Assembly (NCBI GenBank): GCA_963761115.1
Contig: CAVXFS010000005.1
Coordinates: forward strand, 1,054,001 to 1,118,000
Reading direction: 5' to 3'
From: CAVXFS01 sp963761115
GTDB lineage: Bacteria; Pseudomonadota; Gammaproteobacteria; Burkholderiales; Gallionellaceae
Length of the DNA: 64,000 nt
Shown in pieces: positions 8,910-17,331 of this stretch. The notes beneath the pieces were generated by a model. The model searched no databases, was not told the DNA's origin, and worked only from the letters and a program-made list of their open reading frames with translations. The position numbers were made by a program, and so were the translations under genes. Numbering within the stretch: the first letter of the stretch is position 1; every line of letters starts with the position of its first letter.

Positions 8910-10536
8910 TCAGATATCCTCCGGTACCATCTTGATCGCCCCGCACGGGCATTCTGAAACGCAGATGCCGCAACCTTTGCAATAGTCGAGATTGAACTGA
9001 AAGCGTTTGCCGGGCCCAAGCTTGATCACCGCGTTGTCAGGACATACGCCATAGCAGTTGTCGCATTCGAAGCAGTTGCCGCAGGACAGGCAGCGGCGCG
9101 CCTCGAACAAGGCATTCGTTTCATCCAGCCCGCCCTGCACTTCCTCGAATCCGGTCTGCCGGCGTATCGCGTCCAGCTTCGGGCGCAGGGTCCTGGGGGC
9201 ATCGGAGTAATACCACGGGTTGAGCATATCGAAGCTGACCGGTTCGTGTTTGGCGGCGGGTTGGTAAGCCGTACCTCTCAGCCAGGCATCGATATGACGC
9301 GCGGCTTTTTTGCCATGGCCGACACCCACCGTGACGGTGCGTTCCGACGGCACCATGTCGCCCCCGGCAAATATCCCGGCATGGCCGGTCATCATGTTGC
9401 TGCCGACCTGCACCGTGCCGTCCCTGATCTCCAGACCGGACACTCCTTGCAGCAGCGACAGGTCGACGTCCTGGCCGAGCGCCAGCACCAGTGAATCCGC
9501 CGCCATGGTTTCAAATTCGCCGGTGGGTTGCGGGAAGCCCTTTTCGTCCAGCTTCATTTTTTCAATGGTGAGGCTGTGCTCATCGGCATGCTTGATCGTC
9601 GACAGCCATTTGACCGTCACCCCTTCCTGCAACGCTTCTTCCACTTCAAAATCGTGTGCGGGCATCTTCTCGCGCGTGCGGCGATAGACGATGACGGCCT
9701 CGGTCGCACCCAGGCGTTTGGCGGTGCGCGCCACGTCGATGGCGGTGTTGCCGCCGCCATACACTGCCACGCGGCGGCCCAGCATCGGCTGGTCCTCGCC
9801 TTCCATGCTGCGCAGCACAGACACCGCATCCAGGATGCGGGACGCATCGCCCGCCGGGATCTGGGCGCGCTTGCCTATATGCGCGCCCACCGCGAGGAAA
9901 GCCGCGTCGAAATTGCCTGCGCGCATGCTGTCCTCGATATTCGCCACTTTGCTGTTGAGCTTGAGCGTCACGCCCAGATCGAGGATGCGCTGCACTTCTG
10001 CATCCAGCACTGTCGCGCGGCAGCCGGTATTTGGGGATGCCGAAGCGCATCATGCCGCCGCTCAGCGGACCGGCATCGTGTATCTCCACGCTGTGTCCGA
10101 GCCGTGCGAGATGGTAGGCGGCGGACAGCCCGGATGGCCCCGCGCCGACCACCAGCACTTTCTTGCCGGAAGATGCGGCGGGCGCATCGAATTTCCAGCC
10201 GAGCCTGATCGCCTCATCGCCGAGGAAGCGTTCGACCGAGTTGATGCCGACTGCGCTGTCCAGCTGGCCGCGATTGCATGCGCTTTCGCACGGGTGATAG
10301 CAGACCCGTCCCATGATGGCTGGCAGCGGATTGTCCAGTGTCAACACGCGCCAGGCTTGTTCATAATCGCCCGATTCGGCGTGGAACAACCAGCCCTGGA
10401 TATTTTCGCCGGCAGGACAGCCCGCGTTGCACGGTGGTAGCCGGTCCAGATACACCGGCTTTTCGGTGCGCCATGATCCGGTGTGATTGGCCAGCGACGA
10501 GCCGGGGTCGAGCGTGATCGCGAAGGGCTTGTCCAT
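8910..10536 (-). CDS. FAD/NAD(P)H oxidoreductase fused to a 2x[4Fe-4S] ferredoxin, one frameshift
   Basis: About 541 residues after correcting one extra base near 10016. In order: an N-terminal Fe-S domain as in GltD (CNAGC at 36-40, CYHPCESAC at 79-87); a first Rossmann FAD motif VVGAGPSGLSAAYHLARLG at about 129; a second, NAD(P)H-binding motif VAVYGGGNTAID; and a C-terminal ferredoxin with CGNCFECDNCYGVCP and CKGCGICVSECPCGAIKM. It starts one base inside the stop of porB (TGATG), after AGGAGGG. I infer that it moves electrons between NAD(P)H and the oxidoreductase, replacing the separate PorD ferredoxin subunit. The direction is unknown. An alternative annotation is 'glutamate synthase small subunit-like', but no large subunit is present. 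Confidence 0.85.
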
Positions 10537-11541
10537 CACGATCCCTCCTGTTGCGGCAGCAGGCCGTACCTGCGGATGTTGCGGTCGGCGCGCGCCTGGA
10601 TGCGCGCGATGACATCCAGCTCGGGTTTGGCGCCAAATAAATGGGCAAAGCGTTTTTGCGGCTTCAGGTATTCCTCGACCGGCAGTTGCTTGCGTATCGG
10701 CAACGCGCTGGTTTGCACGCCCATGCTCGGCCTCGAATATCGGGAACAATCCGGTCTCATGCGCCAGCCGCGCGATGCGGATGGTGTCGTGCGAGGCCGT
10801 TCCCCAGCCCAGCGGACAGGGCACGAAGATATGGATGTAGCGCGCGCCGCGAAATTCCATCGCGTGCTTCACCTTGGCTTCAAGGTCGTGCAGGTCCGCA
10901 ACCGTGGCGGTCGCGACGTAAGGGATCTCGTGCGCCATGGCGATGGCGGGGACGAACTTGCCCTGGCCGAATTCATTGCCGGGATGCGGGCCCACCGGCA
11001 TGGTGGTGGCAGTGCGCGCTGCAGGCGGCGTGGCGGACGAGCGTTGCACGCCGGTATTCATGTACGCCTCGTTGTCGTAGCAGATGTACAGCACATCATC
11101 GTTGCGCTCGAACATGCCGGACAGGCAACCGAACCCGATGTCGGTGGTGCCGCCGTCGCCGCCCTGTGCGATCACCCGCACGTTGTTGCGGCCCTTTACC
11201 TTCAGCGCCGCCGCGATGCCGGTTGCCACCGCTGCGGCGTTGCCGAACACCGAGTGCATCCATGGCATCTGCCAGGACGATTCGGGATAAGGCGTGGTAA
11301 ACACTTCCAGGCAGCCGGTGGCATTGGCCGCGATCACCTGCGAGCCGGTCGCCTCCATCGCCGCGTCCAGCGCGTAGCGCGCGCCCAGCGCCTCGCCGCA
11401 TCCCTGGCAGGCGCGGTGTCCCGAATCGATCGCATTACTGCGATCCCGCTGCGACTGGACGCTGCGGTCTTCCGGTTCCAGCAAGCGGTTGCCGACGGTG
11501 AACGTGCCGGTTTGGTAGAACTTGACGGGCTGAAAGCTCAT
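10536..11541 (-). CDS. porB: 2-oxoacid:ferredoxin oxidoreductase, beta subunit (TPP-binding), one frameshift
   Basis: A PorB-type subunit of about 334 residues after removing one extra base near 10725. HRACQGCGEALGARYAL supplies cluster cysteines, and GGDGGTTDIGFG is the thiamine diphosphate/Mg2+ motif. Beyond the frameshift the tail reads QLPVEEYLKPQKRFAHLFG. With PorA and PorG it should oxidise pyruvate (or another 2-oxoacid) to the acyl-CoA plus CO2 and reduced ferredoxin, or run in reverse. It lies 9 bases after porA and overlaps the downstream FAD-ferredoxin gene by one base. The substrate cannot be decided from sequence by eye. Confidence 0.88.
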
Positions 11542-11550
11542 GCTGGCTCC

Positions 11551-12804
11551 TTACGCGATCTTCGATGCGACTGTGCCGATGTCGCGCAGTATGTTTTCCG
11601 CCGCAGGCCCGGAGCGGCGCACGTCGCGTTCGCGCGCCAACTGTTTGTCGACCACGTCCCATTCCAGGTCGAGGAAGGTCAGTGCGGGAAGCGTATCCTG
11701 TTCTGCCTCGCGGAATAATCCGTGCAGCGACTTGCGCGTGATCGCGCGACCGCCCAGCCCTGCCACCACCGTGTAGCCGGGCACCTGCAGATGGGCCATC
11801 GCCATGCGCACATCGGTGGCGAGTATCCCGCCGATGCCGACCGCCAGGCTTTTCTCCAGCACCACCACGCGCTTGGCGTTGTGCAAGGCCGCGCGCACCT
11901 GCGCCAGCGGGAAGGGGCGGAAACTGGTGATGCCCAGCACGCCGATCCGGTGACCGTCATCGCGCATCTCGTCGACGGTGTCCTTGATGGTGCCCAGCAC
12001 CGAACCCATCGCCACCACCATGGTCTCGGCATCCTCGGCACGGTAGGTGTGCGTCAGGCCGCCAGTATCGCGTTTGAACACCTGCTTGAATTCAGCCGCC
12101 AGTTGCGGGATTCGCTCCAGCGCCTGCATCTGCCTGGCGTGCGCCAGGTAGCGCACCTCCATGAAGGCTTCCGGCCCGACCATCGCGCCGATCGAAACCG
12201 GTTCGCGCGGGTCCAGCACCTGGCGCGGTTCGTAGGGCGGCAGGAAGTCATCGACCTGCTGCTGCGTCGGCAAGTCCACCTGCTCGTAGGCATGGGTAAG
12301 GATGAAACCGTCCATGCATACCATCACCGGCAGGGATAATTCCTCGGCCAGCTTGAAGGCCTGGATATGCAGGTCCAGCGCCTCCTGGTTGGTTTCGGCG
12401 AACAGTTGCATCCAGCCGGAATCACGCTGAGACATTGCGTCGGAATGGTCGTTCCAGATATTGATCGGTGCACCGATGGCGCGGTTGGCCACCGTCATCA
12501 CGATGGGCAACCCGAGACCGGATGCGTTGTAGACCGCCTCGCACATGAACAGCAGACCCTGGCTGGCAGTAGCCGTATAGGCGCGCGCGCCGGTGGCGGA
12601 TGCGCCGATCGCGACCGACATCGCGGCGAATTCGCTCTCCACGTTGATGAACTCGCACGGCGCCAGTTCACCGCTCTTCACCATTACCCCGAGCGCCTCG
12701 ACGATATGGGTCTGCGGCGAGATCGGGTAGGCGCAGATCACTTCCGGGCGGCACATCGCAATGGCTTCGGCGACGGCGCGTGAGCCCTCGATCTGCTTAA
12801 GCAT
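11551..12804 (-). CDS. porA: 2-oxoacid:ferredoxin oxidoreductase, alpha subunit
   Basis: A 417-residue, uninterrupted PorA subunit. It begins MLKQIEGSRAVAEAIAMCRP and continues ICAYPISPQTHIVEAL. The YPISPQT block and the later FINVESEFAAMSVAIGASATG region are characteristic of the pyrimidine-binding domain I of pyruvate:ferredoxin oxidoreductases. The C-terminal transketolase-like domain contains VVVLEKSLAVGIGGILATDV. It overlaps porG by 8 bases and is followed 9 bases later by porB, so it is clearly part of one operon. Of the operon's genes, only this one and porG lie outside the block of frameshifts. Confidence 0.92.
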   Translation of the reverse strand: MLKQIEGSRAVAEAIAMCRPEVICAYPISPQTHIVEALGVMVKSGELAPCEFINVESEFAAMSVAIGASATGARAYTATASQGLLFMCEAVYNASGLGLPIVMTVANRAIGAPINIWNDHSDAMSQRDSGWMQLFAETNQEALDLHIQAFKLAEELSLPVMVCMDGFILTHAYEQVDLPTQQQVDDFLPPYEPRQVLDPREPVSIGAMVGPEAFMEVRYLAHARQMQALERIPQLAAEFKQVFKRDTGGLTHTYRAEDAETMVVAMGSVLGTIKDTVDEMRDDGHRIGVLGITSFRPFPLAQVRAALHNAKRVVVLEKSLAVGIGGILATDVRMAMAHLQVPGYTVVAGLGGRAITRKSLHGLFREAEQDTLPALTFLDLEWDVVDKQLARERDVRRSGPAAENILRDIGTVASKIA

Positions 12805-13381
12805 GTTGTGCCACCTCAGCTATTCTGGTCTTGATCAGGTTGTAGGCTTCGGTGGCTGCGGCGATATTGCCATCAGCCACCTTGCCGGAAAATTTTTCGG
12901 AAATCGCCTTGATCACCGATTCCAGGCGAATCAGGTCGGAAAGCGCAGCAAACCCGGCGATCAGGGGTACATTGGGTATCGGGCGATTGATATGTTTGAG
13001 CGCGATCTCAGTGGCCGGTAGAGTGCTTAGCCGCTCTGGCGGCTTGCCTGCGGACAGTTCTCTTAAACCAAGCTCTTCGAAACTGCGTCCGGTGTTGAGC
13101 AGGATATAGCCATTCTTTTTCAGCCCGGCAAACACATCGACCTGGTGCAGCAGCGTGGTGTCCTGGATGATGATGGCATCCGGCTCCATGATCGGTTCGC
13201 GCAGGCGGATCTCCTTGTCGGCGATGCGGCAGAATGACACCACCGGAGCGCCAGTTCTCTCCGAACCGAAGCTTGGGAAGGCCTGGGCATTTCGCCCTTC
13301 GGCAAAGGCCGCAACGGAAAACATCTCCGCCGCAGTCACGACGCCCTGTCCACCCCTACCATGAATACGCAGTTCAAACAT
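12797..13381 (-). CDS. porG: 2-oxoacid:ferredoxin oxidoreductase, gamma subunit
   Basis: A 194-residue protein of normal gamma-subunit length. It begins MFELRIHGRGGQGVVTAAEM, where GRGGQGV is the family signature for CoA/nucleotide contact, followed by AQAFPSFGSERTGAPV. It is the first gene of the porG-porA-porB-FAD/ferredoxin operon. A good GGAGG lies 7 bases before the ATG. About 280 bases of noncoding DNA upstream, with no obvious promoter, separate it from the epimerase gene. The call is firm; physiological direction (pyruvate oxidation or CO2 assimilation) is open. Confidence 0.92.
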   Translation of the reverse strand: MFELRIHGRGGQGVVTAAEMFSVAAFAEGRNAQAFPSFGSERTGAPVVSFCRIADKEIRLREPIMEPDAIIIQDTTLLHQVDVFAGLKKNGYILLNTGRSFEELGLRELSAGKPPERLSTLPATEIALKHINRPIPNVPLIAGFAALSDLIRLESVIKAISEKFSGKVADGNIAAATEAYNLIKTRIAEVAQHA

Positions 13382-13663
13382 ATCCGGCCTCCATTTCGAT
13401 CCTGCTACAGTAACCTTACTCCTCTTTGAAAGCGTTTACCAAAAAACCCGCCACGCGACCGGCCCGGTTCCGTGCTCAATTCGATCACCCGCCTGGATGC
13501 CCTATATCGGATTTCCATTCTCGTCGGGATAGAACTCGTTATGTGTCGGTTGTGTGAATCGACCAACGATTGCTTCAGAACAATGGATATTTCCTTGCGC
13601 TAATAAAACTGAACTGCCCGTTGCGGATATTGGCGAACTTACACAAACGACACGTTGCCGCCC

Positions 13664-14644
13664 CTAGGGATAATCAGCTAAGGCATGCTGATTGGCTTGA
13701 GCCTCAATCCACTTGTAGGTTGAAATCAATTCATCCTCTAGTCGTGATGTCGGAACCCAACCCAAGCGTTCACGGATAAGACGATTGTCTGAAGTTCTTC
13801 CGCGAACGCCTGTTGGTCCTTCAATGTGATTCAGGGAGATTTGCTTGCCCGCGATACGAGCGATCAGTAAAGCCAGATCGTTGATCGAAATCAGTTCTTC
13901 TGAACCAAGATTGAGCGGTTCCTGGCAATCTGAACGCATAATGCGCAAGGTTCCCTCTATACACTCGTCGATGTAGAGAAAACTGCGAGTTTGCATTCCG
14001 TCTCCCCAGACTTCAATTTCTCCACCATCCGGTGTTATCGCGATTTTGCGACAGAGGGCCGCCGGCACCTTTTCGCGACCGCCGGTCCACGTTCCTTCCG
14101 GGCCGAATATATTGTGATAGCGTGCTATGCGACAGATCATGTTGAAATTCCGGGCGTGTGCCAAATACAGCCTCTCGGAAAACAATTTTTCCCACCCGTA
14201 CTCGCTGTCCGGAGCTGCCGGATAAACGGTAGCCTCCGCACAGGTAGGGTGATCTGGATCTGTCTGATTGAAGGCTGGATAGACGCAGGCGGAGGAAGAA
14301 TAAAACACGCGCTTGACTCCAGCCCGACGACAGGAATCAAGTACGTTCAGATTGATCAGTGATGAGTTTCGCATCACATCGGCGCAGTTTTCGCCGGTAA
14401 AAATGTAACCAGCACCACCCATATCGGCAGCCAGTTGATATACCTCATCAAACGGAAGATCTATGCAACTACGCGCGGCAACCGGATCACGCAGATCGAC
14501 AAGCGCGAACTCATCAGCATCGCTATCGGAAAAGGCGGGGCGCTTCAGGTCGGCAGCCCGCACCCACCATCCTTCACGCTTCAATCGCCGAACAAGGTGA
14601 TGGCCAATGAACCCGCCTGCTCCACAAACAAGTGCTGTTTTCAA
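13664..14644 (-). CDS. NAD-dependent sugar epimerase (GDP-mannose 3,5-epimerase-like)
   Basis: An extended short-chain dehydrogenase of about 326 residues. The Rossmann motif is LVCGAGGFIGHHLVRRLKREG, followed by YQLAADMGGAGYI, the catalytic serine region FYSSSACVYP, and the YxxxK pair in SEYGWEKLFSE. The DMGGAGYI and EYGWEKL boxes are those of GDP-mannose 3,5-epimerases. I place the start at a TTG (14644) that overlaps the stop of the upstream glycosyltransferase as TTGA, with GGGAG 7 bases ahead. An in-frame ATG about 30 bases further upstream is the alternative. The gene is coupled to the glycosyltransferase, which suggests cell-surface glycan synthesis. Confidence 0.8.
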   Translation of the reverse strand: MKTALVCGAGGFIGHHLVRRLKREGWWVRAADLKRPAFSDSDADEFALVDLRDPVAARSCIDLPFDEVYQLAADMGGAGYIFTGENCADVMRNSSLINLNVLDSCRRAGVKRVFYSSSACVYPAFNQTDPDHPTCAEATVYPAAPDSEYGWEKLFSERLYLAHARNFNMICRIARYHNIFGPEGTWTGGREKVPAALCRKIAITPDGGEIEVWGDGMQTRSFLYIDECIEGTLRIMRSDCQEPLNLGSEELISINDLALLIARIAGKQISLNHIEGPTGVRGRTSDNRLIRERLGWVPTSRLEDELISTYKWIEAQANQHALADYP

Positions 14645-15744
14645 ACGATTGCTCCCGTGTGATTTTCCAGCCATTCCACCAGTCGTTCTGTGCCGTTGCA
14701 AGCACGCCATTCCCCTGCAGCGACACTCGCAGCTGCCAGCAATGCGGGGTAACATTCGACAGCTTCATCTATGGCGGCAAGGATCGCTTCAGTCGAGAAG
14801 TCATGGAAGAAAGTGCCCGTCTCATATCTGGCCACCATCTCGGCCGGGATGCATCCTGAAGGAACGATGACCGGAACCCCGGTCGCTATCGACTCACTGA
14901 CTACGCCAGACCAACCATGCGTGTATGACTCCCAACGTGATGGCCACACTATAGCGTCGCACCGGGCAATTTCCGCTGCAAAATCGTCGATGAAATCAAG
15001 AACCCGCAAGCGCTGGCTGCTTACTTTTGCTCGAAGTTTTCCGCTGCTATCCTGAACCACCACTTCAAAACCCCGGTTTAACAATGCATCAACCAGTTGC
15101 GGCATGATATCGATACCGCGACCATGCCGCTGATGCCCGAAGAAACCTATGATCTTTGGAGTATCAGGCTGCCGATCATTTGGAGCGCCGTCATGCGGGC
15201 ACGGAAGACGATGAATGGTCAGGCCGGACGAATAAGTGCGGCAACCCTGGCAGAGCAATTCATCGTATGCGCCCACTAGAAAATTGCTCGAATATCCCTT
15301 CAATCGCTTGGCAGAGGCTGCCCAACTGCGGGCCCCGGCTTCCAAGGGGACACGTGGCAACCACCATGTCCCGCCTATCTGCTGCATCGCCGCCCCTGCC
15401 TTAAGGCCAGCTGCCAACTGGTATGGAGTCAGCGTCGGCCAGAACCACAGGTCAGATTCTTCGACAAGAGTCAGATCCATTTCTGTTGCTTCCTCCATCG
15501 ATCGATACGCTTCATGGGGGGTGCGCCCTTTAAATATGGGGCCATATGGGTGTACGCGGAAAGTCTTGCATAACTGCATTCCGGCAGCTTTAGCAGCCAG
15601 TTCCAAACCATGCTCTGGATTTATGAAACCATGGACTACAACTTCATGGCCGCGACGCTCCAGTGTCCTGAAAAGTCGCAAATCCAGGTCGAAATGATGT
15701 CCCGCCAGCGAACTCAGGCCAGGGTCAAGAAGGTTAATTCTCAT
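14641..15744 (-). CDS. Glycosyltransferase, GT4-like
   Basis: About 367 residues with a GT-B fold. The N-terminal half starts MRINLLDPGLSSLAGHHFDL. The C-terminal half has IIGFFGHQRHGRGIDIMPQL, then DAIVWPSRWESYTHGWSGVVSESIATGVPVIVPSGC. The E-x7-E type donor-binding region (ESYTHGWSGVVSES) fits GT4-like retaining enzymes. The acceptor and donor are unknown. An in-frame ATG 10 codons upstream is possible, but the protein looks to start at MRINLL. Its stop overlaps the start of the epimerase. The DNA upstream (to 16018) is the flank of the IS element, so the original promoter context may have been disturbed. Confidence 0.75.
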   Translation of the reverse strand: MRINLLDPGLSSLAGHHFDLDLRLFRTLERRGHEVVVHGFINPEHGLELAAKAAGMQLCKTFRVHPYGPIFKGRTPHEAYRSMEEATEMDLTLVEESDLWFWPTLTPYQLAAGLKAGAAMQQIGGTWWLPRVPLEAGARSWAASAKRLKGYSSNFLVGAYDELLCQGCRTYSSGLTIHRLPCPHDGAPNDRQPDTPKIIGFFGHQRHGRGIDIMPQLVDALLNRGFEVVVQDSSGKLRAKVSSQRLRVLDFIDDFAAEIARCDAIVWPSRWESYTHGWSGVVSESIATGVPVIVPSGCIPAEMVARYETGTFFHDFSTEAILAAIDEAVECYPALLAAASVAAGEWRACNGTERLVEWLENHTGAIV

Positions 15745-16018
15745 AATGCGGGCAAGAAAATACGAATCACGCAATGCATCAAGGATAGAGGAATTTCAGG
15801 GTAATACAAGGTGAGCATCAAACAATAATCGTGGAGCGGGGGTTCCACAATGGAAAGGCAGGGCGGCCGCTAAGGTGTTATTGAGATATATATAAAGCCA
15901 CTAGCTTCTGACATCAATCCCTGGGGTTTAAGCAGGATTCTCCGAAATTGAAAGTCTGGTCTTGGCACAGAAGCAGTCCATTTGCAGCGTTATCTCACTT
16001 CCAGAAAGATTCTATGAT

Positions 16019-16981
16019 TCATGTCAAGGCGCTAGTTAACCGCTTCGAGTCAAATCCCGTTTTATGGGTGTAGATTGACCAAGCGGTGCGCGCAATGCGC
16101 CGAGCCAGGATGACCAGAACCGCAGTGCTGGATAGACCTTTTTCCCGATAGTGTTCATAGAGTGGGTGCCAGGCTTTCGTTTTGGCAGCGGACAAGGCAG
16201 CCAGGAAGAGTAAACGTCGCAGTTCGGATGGACCGCGTTTGGAGAGACGCCGTTTGCCGCGATGCTGCCCCGAGTCATCCGGTCGTGGATCCAGACCGGT
16301 GAATGCAACAAAGGCATCTGCGTTCTTCAATGGCACACGCTCGAGGATATTAACCAGCGCAGCACTGACAACCGAGCCAACGCCGTAGATCGTACGCAAG
16401 TTCGCGACATGTTCTTTGCGATCTGGATTTGTCTCGACCAGTACTTTGACTCGCTGGTCGATGCGCGCAATTACCTGATCGAAGCGTTTTTTAAGCGCCT
16501 TGAGATCGGCGCCAAACCCGTCAACTCCCTTGAGCGACATTCCGAGTGCTGCACGCAAGGAAGTCAGCTTGGCGCGGCGTTTGATCAATTGAGCAATCTC
16601 ATATTGTTCCGGGGTAGGCGGAACCCATGCGTACAACTTGGTGTGCTCGTGAGCGATCATTCGAGCAAGGAGTTCTGCATCCACCCGATCGGTCTTGCCA
16701 CGCATCCCAACACCCTTGGCGTAGTTGCGAGCGTCCTTGGGGTTGAGCACAAAAACGATGAACCCGAGCTTGTGGGCAAGATTGGCAAACAACTCGTGAT
16801 GAATGCCGGTGGATTCCATGCCGATGCGGCTGCCTGCGGGTAGATTCTTTAGAAAGGCCAGCAGAGCGGTGCGCTGATTCGCGAGTGGGCGCGTTGGGAA
16901 ACTCCCCTCCGAGCAGGCCACGACGACCTCGTCCTTGGCTACATCGGCACCGATATTGAGTACTTGGGTTGGGGTTTGCAT
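16019..16981 (-). CDS. IS110-family transposase (DEDD/Tnp20)
   Basis: About 320 residues from the ATG at 16981. The N-terminal RuvC-like DEDD domain has GADVAKDEVVVAC (first Asp), GMESTGIHHELFANL (Glu), and KTDRVDAELLARMIA (Asp pair). The C-terminal Tnp20 domain has LRTIYGVGSVVSAAL, FVAFTGLDPRPDDSGQHRGK and RLSKRGPSELRRLLF. The serine that acts in IS110 recombination is expected in the C-terminal part (GLDPRP...SGQH...KRGPSELR). The frame is intact and of full length, so the element may be active. An upstream in-frame ATG (17026) exists, but the conserved protein starts MQTPTQVLNIGADVAKDE. Confidence 0.93.
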   Translation of the reverse strand: MQTPTQVLNIGADVAKDEVVVACSEGSFPTRPLANQRTALLAFLKNLPAGSRIGMESTGIHHELFANLAHKLGFIVFVLNPKDARNYAKGVGMRGKTDRVDAELLARMIAHEHTKLYAWVPPTPEQYEIAQLIKRRAKLTSLRAALGMSLKGVDGFGADLKALKKRFDQVIARIDQRVKVLVETNPDRKEHVANLRTIYGVGSVVSAALVNILERVPLKNADAFVAFTGLDPRPDDSGQHRGKRRLSKRGPSELRRLLFLAALSAAKTKAWHPLYEHYREKGLSSTAVLVILARRIARTAWSIYTHKTGFDSKRLTSALT

Positions 16982-16984
16982 GAT

Positions 16985-17300
16985 GTCTCTCCCATGATTA
17001 AGATAAGGTTGCTGGGGTGGACACACCTGCGTGAGCTTGCGGTCAAATCGGCGGTCACAGCCGCTAGATTCCTCATCGACGCTGGGTGGTGTGGGTGGGG
17101 GAATTCTTTCGGAGTCTGTCGAGAGCAGATGCGGTCACTGGCCCCTCCACCCCGGCTTCTTAACTATTGCAGAAGAAAGCCGATCACACCACCCCAACCA
17201 TACAAGCAGTCACTCGTTCAGATTTATTCAGATCACCCGATAGCGGAAGTTGGTGACTATCGGCTCCCGACACAGAGGAGACGTTCAATATCCTCAGCAG
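16985..17300 (-). ncRNA. Noncoding leader of the IS110 element; candidate bridge RNA
   Basis: IS110-group elements are known to encode a bridge RNA in the noncoding DNA before the recombinase, with loops that pair to target and donor DNA. This 316-base leader has no open frame with a ribosome site. On the minus strand it shows a CCGATAG/CTATCGG hairpin (17263-17237), and GGGTGGTGTG near 17190 that can pair with CACACCACCC near 17085. It also contains the 22 bases shared with 8864-8885. I infer a structured RNA; loop assignment was not possible by eye. Confidence 0.4.
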
Positions 17301-17331
17301 TAGAAGTGCAGAACGCATTCAGATGCAAGAG

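Larger units (their letters stand above)
16019..17300 (-). mobile_element. IS110-family insertion sequence (ends not resolved)
   Basis: One transposase gene with about 300 bases of noncoding DNA on its 5' side, sitting between a glycosyltransferase gene and the 3' end of a diguanylate cyclase gene. IS110 elements lack terminal inverted repeats and usually make no target duplication, so the ends cannot be set from a single copy. The boundaries given are the transposase stop and an estimate on the leader side. Confidence 0.6.

Noticed and set aside
10483..11718. 411-codon plus-strand frame opposite porB
   Set aside because: Shadow: the minus strand encodes recognisable PorB, and this frame resembles no protein.
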